Positions 3,944 to 5,409 of a stretch of 5,409 nt of DNA are shown here, one piece after another (positions within the stretch are counted from its first letter, which is position 1; each line of letters opens with the position of its first letter). This DNA comes from Candidatus Moraniibacteriota bacterium (lineage in GTDB: Bacteria > Patescibacteriota > Minisyncoccia > Moranbacterales > UBA1568). The notes beneath the pieces are model-generated. The model was not told the DNA's origin, did not search any database, and was given only the letters and a program-made list of their open reading frames with translations. The DNA is taken from assembly GCA_023261685.1 (NCBI GenBank), contig JAHFOM010000052.1, forward strand, positions 1 through 5,409, read 5' to 3'. The position numbers and the translations under genes were made by a program.

Positions 3944-5409
3944 ATGGATAGCCTCCGCAAACCATCTGGTCCGAAACAAACCATCTTCTCTCAAAAAGAG
4001 CATCCTGTTTTCCATACCACTCTCCCTCCTCAGAGCCTACCTGACCGCTTTAGTCTTTCCGCAAAGAAACCGACCGTACCGAAAGCACGCAAATACTGGC
4101 GCGACATCCTGCTCTTTACAGCAGTACTGTTTTTTTTCGTCTCATCCGGCGTATTGATATTCTATTTTGTCAAAAGTCTTTCTGTGGGACACGCTATCCA
4201 ACTCCGCAATGAAGCTCCCTCTTCACTCTTTGCCGATATGAAACAGCTGGCAATCTCGTATCTCAAAAACGAACACGCTTCCTTGCGCGGTGAAACAAGC
4301 GGCCGTATCAACATTCTTCTGCTTGGTCGGGCAGGCGAACACTATCCCGGGAAGAACCTCACCGATACGGTGATGATGATGAGCATCGATACGGCCAGCA
4401 AGAAAATTTCCCTGCTTTCCCTTCCGCGCGATCTGTATGCGCCTATTCCGGAAACGACACTGTATACAAAAATCAACAGCCTTTACCAATATGGACTGAG
4501 TCAGGATGAAGGTATCGAACCGCTCCGTACATCAATAACGGAGATTACCGGTCAACATATTGATTACTTTTTTGTCTTGGATTTTGACGGATTCGAAAAA
4601 GCAGTCGATGCGCTCGGAGGCATTGAGGTCGACGTGCTCCGTGATTTTTACGATCCGCGCTATCCGGGGAAAAATTACAGCTATGAGACATTTGAAATCA
4701 AAAAAGGCTGGCAGACTTTGGATGGCGCCACGGCCCTCAAGTACGTTCGCGAACGACACAATGATCCCGAGGGCGATTTCGGACGGGCGAAGCGACAGCA
4801 ACAAGTCATCCAAGCTATCAAAGACAAGGCTTTTTCCGCCGGAACATTCCTCAATATTTTCACCGTCAATGCTCTCCTGGATGCCTTGGGTGAAAATGTC
4901 AAGACCGATATGCCCCTAAACGATATGGAGAGATTCCTCTCCCTCGCCAAGACCCTCGACACGGAGAACATTTCTTCCATCGTCATTGACGCATGGAAGA
5001 AAGAAAGTCTGCTCCGCGTTTCCCATATTCAAGTCGGTCCGATAGCTGCCTTTATTCTCGTGCCTCGCGTCGGCAACTGGAGCGAAATCCGCGATATCAG
5101 TGAAAATATTTTCCGGCTCGATGTCCTTGAAGCCCGCCAGAAAGAAATCGCCAGCGAACAACCGACAGTAACCCTCCTCTACGCTCCGAAGGACAGCCCT
5201 ACCGCGGAAAAAATGCGCCGACTTATCAAAGAAGAACTCCATTTTTCGGAAGTTTCCCTCGCACCGCAAGACACATTGGAAAACCCGCTGAAACAGAGTA
5301 TTATTATTGACAGGACTGGTCTGCGCAAACCATACAGTCTCGATGAGCTGATCAAAAAATTCACACTCGAAAAAAAGGACGATGTGTCCTTTGCTACCGC
5401 CGAGCAAGA
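3944..5409 (+). CDS. LCP (LytR-CpsA-Psr) family protein, 3' end outside window
   Basis: Membrane-anchored LCP enzyme; the family transfers polyprenyl-phosphate-linked glycopolymers to peptidoglycan or related wall acceptors outside the membrane. 488 codons are visible and the frame is open at the right edge. Order: a cytoplasmic Pro/Ser/Lys-rich tail of about 50 residues, a membrane segment (about 55-76), then the LCP domain from 'GRINILLLGRAG' (120-131) through 'LTDTVMMMSID' (139-149), 'SLPRDLY' (159-165) and 'GWQTLDGATALKYVRERHN' (255-273) to 'GDFGRAKRQQQVI' (277-289). The family's conserved Arg/Asp residues for lipid pyrophosphate and metal binding are present (D141, R162, D163, R269, R271, R281). 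From about 407 a second domain resembles the LytR C-terminal domain, moderately supported. ATG 3944 is the only ATG/GTG/TTG start that keeps the membrane segment intact, but it lacks a good ribosome binding site. It is divergent from lepB. Confidence 0.92.
   Translation, partial: MDSLRKPSGPKQTIFSQKEHPVFHTTLPPQSLPDRFSLSAKKPTVPKARKYWRDILLFTAVLFFFVSSGVLIFYFVKSLSVGHAIQLRNEAPSSLFADMKQLAISYLKNEHASLRGETSGRINILLLGRAGEHYPGKNLTDTVMMMSIDTASKKISLLSLPRDLYAPIPETTLYTKINSLYQYGLSQDEGIEPLRTSITEITGQHIDYFFVLDFDGFEKAVDALGGIEVDVLRDFYDPRYPGKNYSYETFEIKKGWQTLDGATALKYVRERHNDPEGDFGRAKRQQQVIQAIKDKAFSAGTFLNIFTVNALLDALGENVKTDMPLNDMERFLSLAKTLDTENISSIVIDAWKKESLLRVSHIQVGPIAAFILVPRVGNWSEIRDISENIFRLDVLEARQKEIASEQPTVTLLYAPKDSPTAEKMRRLIKEELHFSEVSLAPQDTLENPLKQSIIIDRTGLRKPYSLDELIKKFTLEKKDDVSFATAEQ

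Noticed and set aside
3894..4157. Plus-strand ORF starting at the ATG at 3894
   Set aside because: It is in a different frame from the LCP protein, has no domain, and ends while the LCP frame carries the membrane segment and LCP motifs; no frameshift is needed to explain the LCP gene.
4223..5407. Minus-strand open frames opposite the LCP gene
   Set aside because: They are shadows of the LCP coding frame, which has unambiguous family motifs over the same stretch.

Overview
The window looks like a compact bacterial chromosome segment of middling GC content with housekeeping genes. Five genes run on the minus strand, in transcription order: signal peptidase I (lepB), histidyl-tRNA synthetase (hisS), a HIT-family hydrolase, ribosomal protein bS21 (rpsU) and a GatB/YqeY-domain protein. 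One divergent plus-strand gene, an LCP (LytR-CpsA-Psr) family membrane protein, runs off the right edge. The standard code fits and no frame is broken. The style of the LCP protein (a glycine-containing loop before 'LTDT', then 'LSLPRDLY'), the HisRS type and the gene mix are reminiscent of Candidate Phyla Radiation (Patescibacteria) genomes. That placement is an inference from protein style, not a demonstrated one.

Layout: 1-153 holds no gene but contains a long imperfect hairpin (43-146) that ends 7 bp short of the yqeY stop codon. yqeY (154-606) has its own candidate extended -10 promoter (639-647). Between that promoter and the rpsU terminator lies a 151-bp, almost fully paired inverted-repeat element (690-840) that folds on paper into a three-way junction. 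rpsU (903-1151) has a consensus Shine-Dalgarno sequence and a clear intrinsic terminator (841-883). The HIT gene (1236-1586) is preceded by a perfect TATAAT box. Its leader also holds a Shine-Dalgarno sequence followed by an ATG that is in frame with HIT but cut off by a TAA. hisS (1728-3158) follows lepB by 30 bp and is probably cotranscribed with it from a strong promoter at 3872-3900.

Functionally, the minus-strand cluster combines translation (hisS, rpsU, and yqeY, a common rpsU neighbour), a nucleotide hydrolase and protein export. The divergent LCP gene concerns cell-envelope polymer attachment. The parts least explained by known families are the two long inverted repeats that bracket yqeY and share short sequence modules. 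They are the best candidates for an undescribed RNA or a repeated DNA element.
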